From Caprimulgus europaeus (Eukaryota > Chordata > Aves > Caprimulgiformes > Caprimulgidae), in NCBI GenBank assembly GCA_907165065.1, contig OU015528.1, positions 40,601,515 through 40,665,514 on the forward strand: a stretch of DNA of 64,000 bases. Direction: 5' to 3'. The stretch's first letter is position 1, and every line of letters starts with the position of its first letter. The notes under the pieces are model-generated. The model saw only the letters and a program-made list of their open reading frames with translations, did not search any database and was not told where the DNA came from. A program made the position numbers and the translations under genes. Shown here piece by piece: positions 61,911 through 64,000 of the stretch.

Positions 61911-64000
61911 ATAAACAACTGAATAGAGCCCCAGGCTCATATATATATCCTACACAAAGACATTCCAGTATTTTTTTTTATGGTATTCTTTACTTTCAGG
62001 AGTCATAATGGACATTTTGAATAAAAACTCGTATTTTATTCCATTTGGAATAGTAAATTCAGGAACCACAAAGGCTCAACTGATTTTCTGAGTGTTCTAA
62101 TTTTCCACTATTTCACTTTAACTGTTTCTAGCTCACTTCCTCCCATTTAAAATTTTGCTTCATGACTCCTATACAGTGCTGAACAGTAGAAAATCAAGTT
62201 ACACAAAACATATCACCTTTATTTTAAAAAAATCATAATGGTGTTGTTTCATGATCTGATCACTGAGAACAGAGTATAGGCTGGACAGAAGCAAAAGTCT
62301 CATAGGCAGAAAGGAATGTCTAAAAGAGCATTTATTTATAGCAGTATATGACTGCTTTCTCTATGAGTGTTGAACATCAAACTTGATTATGAGCCAAACT
62401 TTTGATAACATGCATGATCTGTGAGTCAATAGATGCAGCAGTACTTTCTGGATAGAGTAAATCTTGAAAAGCAGAGGTAGAAAAAAAAACCGTGGAGGGA
62501 AGGATAATTGAATGAAACTAAGAAGTAAAATCACAGTCACTGAAATACAGTTAATAATTGAATATTTCTAACTGTTAAAGAATAACTGGGGCATAAAACT
62601 AACACTGGAAAATTAACCTGACTTCTAGGAAGGTTAGCTTAGGAAATTTTGTTCTCAATTGCATTAGTCAATTATACTATTCATTGATGCAAATCAACTA
62701 ACTCTAGATTTCCATGGATACAAATGAGACCAAGCAGATCTCATCAGAGAATAACCTTCCTTTAAAGGAAAACTTATTTGAGGGTTACTTTTTCTTTAGT
62801 ACATATCTTAACCTAGAGAAAAAAAAAATAAATTAGTGTACAAAACGGAAATGGACCAAAGAAGAAAGTTTTATATGATTTAGACCACTTCATATATTCT
62901 ATATGTATAACATATGTAAAAATTATATATTAAAATTACATTATATAAAAATTAAATTTTATATCTATAATATATATTACTTGTATATATATTTTACATT
63001 TATGCATATAAAACCTTGTGTACATGTGTCTACTCACTTTACATTTTATACATTTTACATACACATATACAAGAATTTTTAATGAAAAAAATAACATCTA
63101 AATAAAGAAAAGATGTTTTTCTTATGGAAATAAAGAATTACCTTATATTTTTTTTAAAAAAGAGAAAAAAACAAATAACATAAAATCTATGCTTTTTAAA
63201 TAAAACAAGTAACTAATGTGGCATTTTATGACAGAAAGCTATCTTGATGAAAGTTTTCAAAACACATGGAAATGATATTTTTTTTCCAACTGTAAATAAG
63301 TCAAATGTGTCTTTTGCCTTAATATAATATTTTACCCCTTTACTGAGGCAATTCTGCTTGGATTCAGATAAAAATTCTGACATTTTAATCAGCATTATTT
63401 CCTTTTTCCATTAAAAAATACTGGGGGATATTGGGACAGGTTTTTTTAAAATTATATGGAGTTAAAATTCAGTTCATTAAAATACAACAGCTGAGCATCA
63501 GGACAATTTTTCCATACAAATGAGGCAATGTAGAACTTACACTGTGGAGCTAATCATTAAAAATTCTAATAATCTGAAATTCCTTTTTCCATGGGTGCTG
63601 ATCTGATGGCTCCATAATTCAGTACAGAAGAACAGAATTCCATTAGAATTTTAAAAGGCTACTTCTTAAAAAAATAGTCACAGAGGCCTAGTTTTAGGCC
63701 TTCATGAATAATACATAGACAGGAAAGGGGAGAGATTTCATTCAGAGTTCTAACCTGAACAGTTACAGAAGAGTTTTTGTATAAAATTAGTTTCTTTGAT
63801 TCTATTCACTTTTAAAGCTTTCACAATCAGTACAATCTAAATATAACATCGATGTGTGAATGAACTATAAGCACTAGATGACTTATTTTCACCAAATGCT
63901 GTTGTTCTTATACAGATAAAACACGGTGTTTCTTCAATTGAATTAGATTAATTAAAGATTTCTGACTATAATTATTTTTTATGGAGTTGTCACAAAATGT
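61911..64000. other. AT-rich stretch, no gene seen
   Basis: It includes an A/T-dominated patch at about 62890-63075 with many TATA-like words. No exon or mobile element is evident. Confidence 0.5.
62895..63075. repeat. AT-rich low-complexity tract
   Basis: About 180 bases are almost only A and T, with degenerate TATAT and TTTTACAT words. Confidence 0.8.

Noticed and set aside
1-64000. tRNA, rRNA or other structured RNA genes
   Set aside because: I saw no cloverleaf, A/B-box pair or conserved RNA core on reading both strands; a covariance-model scan would be decisive.

Overview
This window looks like bird nuclear DNA. The strongest evidence is at least six copies of the CR1 non-LTR retrotransposon, several ending in the ATTCTATGATTCTATGA-type 3' repeat typical of avian CR1. 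There are also solo or broken LTRs of types I associate with bird genomes, including ERVL-like LTRs opening TGTCCTGGTTTTG. The rest is AT-rich, intron-like or intergenic sequence. I found no complete host protein-coding gene, rRNA, tRNA, CRISPR array or operon. Most short open frames are the length expected by chance in such DNA.

Layout. Bases 1-17 kb are the accessory part. They hold a CR1 on the minus strand with a nearly open reverse-transcriptase frame (1575-2880), a weak CR1 scrap near 4.9 kb and a plus-strand CR1 (8964-9597). Next come two converging pieces of one LTR-like repeat (9901-10831), a minus-strand LTR (12754-13346), a decayed plus-strand endogenous retroviral env (13350-15871) and an unclassified segment (15872-16620). 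Bases 17-31.5 kb are AT-rich with almost no recognisable mobile DNA. Bases 31.5-38 kb are a second cluster: a class II-type LTR (31597-31968), a CR1 (32332-33046), a hAT-Charlie DNA transposon with terminal inverted repeats and an 8-bp target duplication (35253-37098), and a solo ERVL-type LTR with a 5-bp target duplication (37177-37817). Bases 38-64 kb are mostly unremarkable AT-rich DNA with scattered CR1 copies near 46.6, 49.1-50.0, 51.6-51.9 and 61.3 kb, an LTR 3' fragment (61645-61910) and simple repeats.

The elements do not act together as a system. Each is an independent insertion, and all are truncated or disabled. The most useful results are the hAT-Charlie copy, which is unusual because DNA transposons are a minor component of bird genomes; the inverted LTR pair; the conflict in strand between the env remnant and the LTR beside it; and one protein-like open frame (55900-56145, minus strand) that could be a host terminal exon. 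Family names were assigned by recognition, without a database search.
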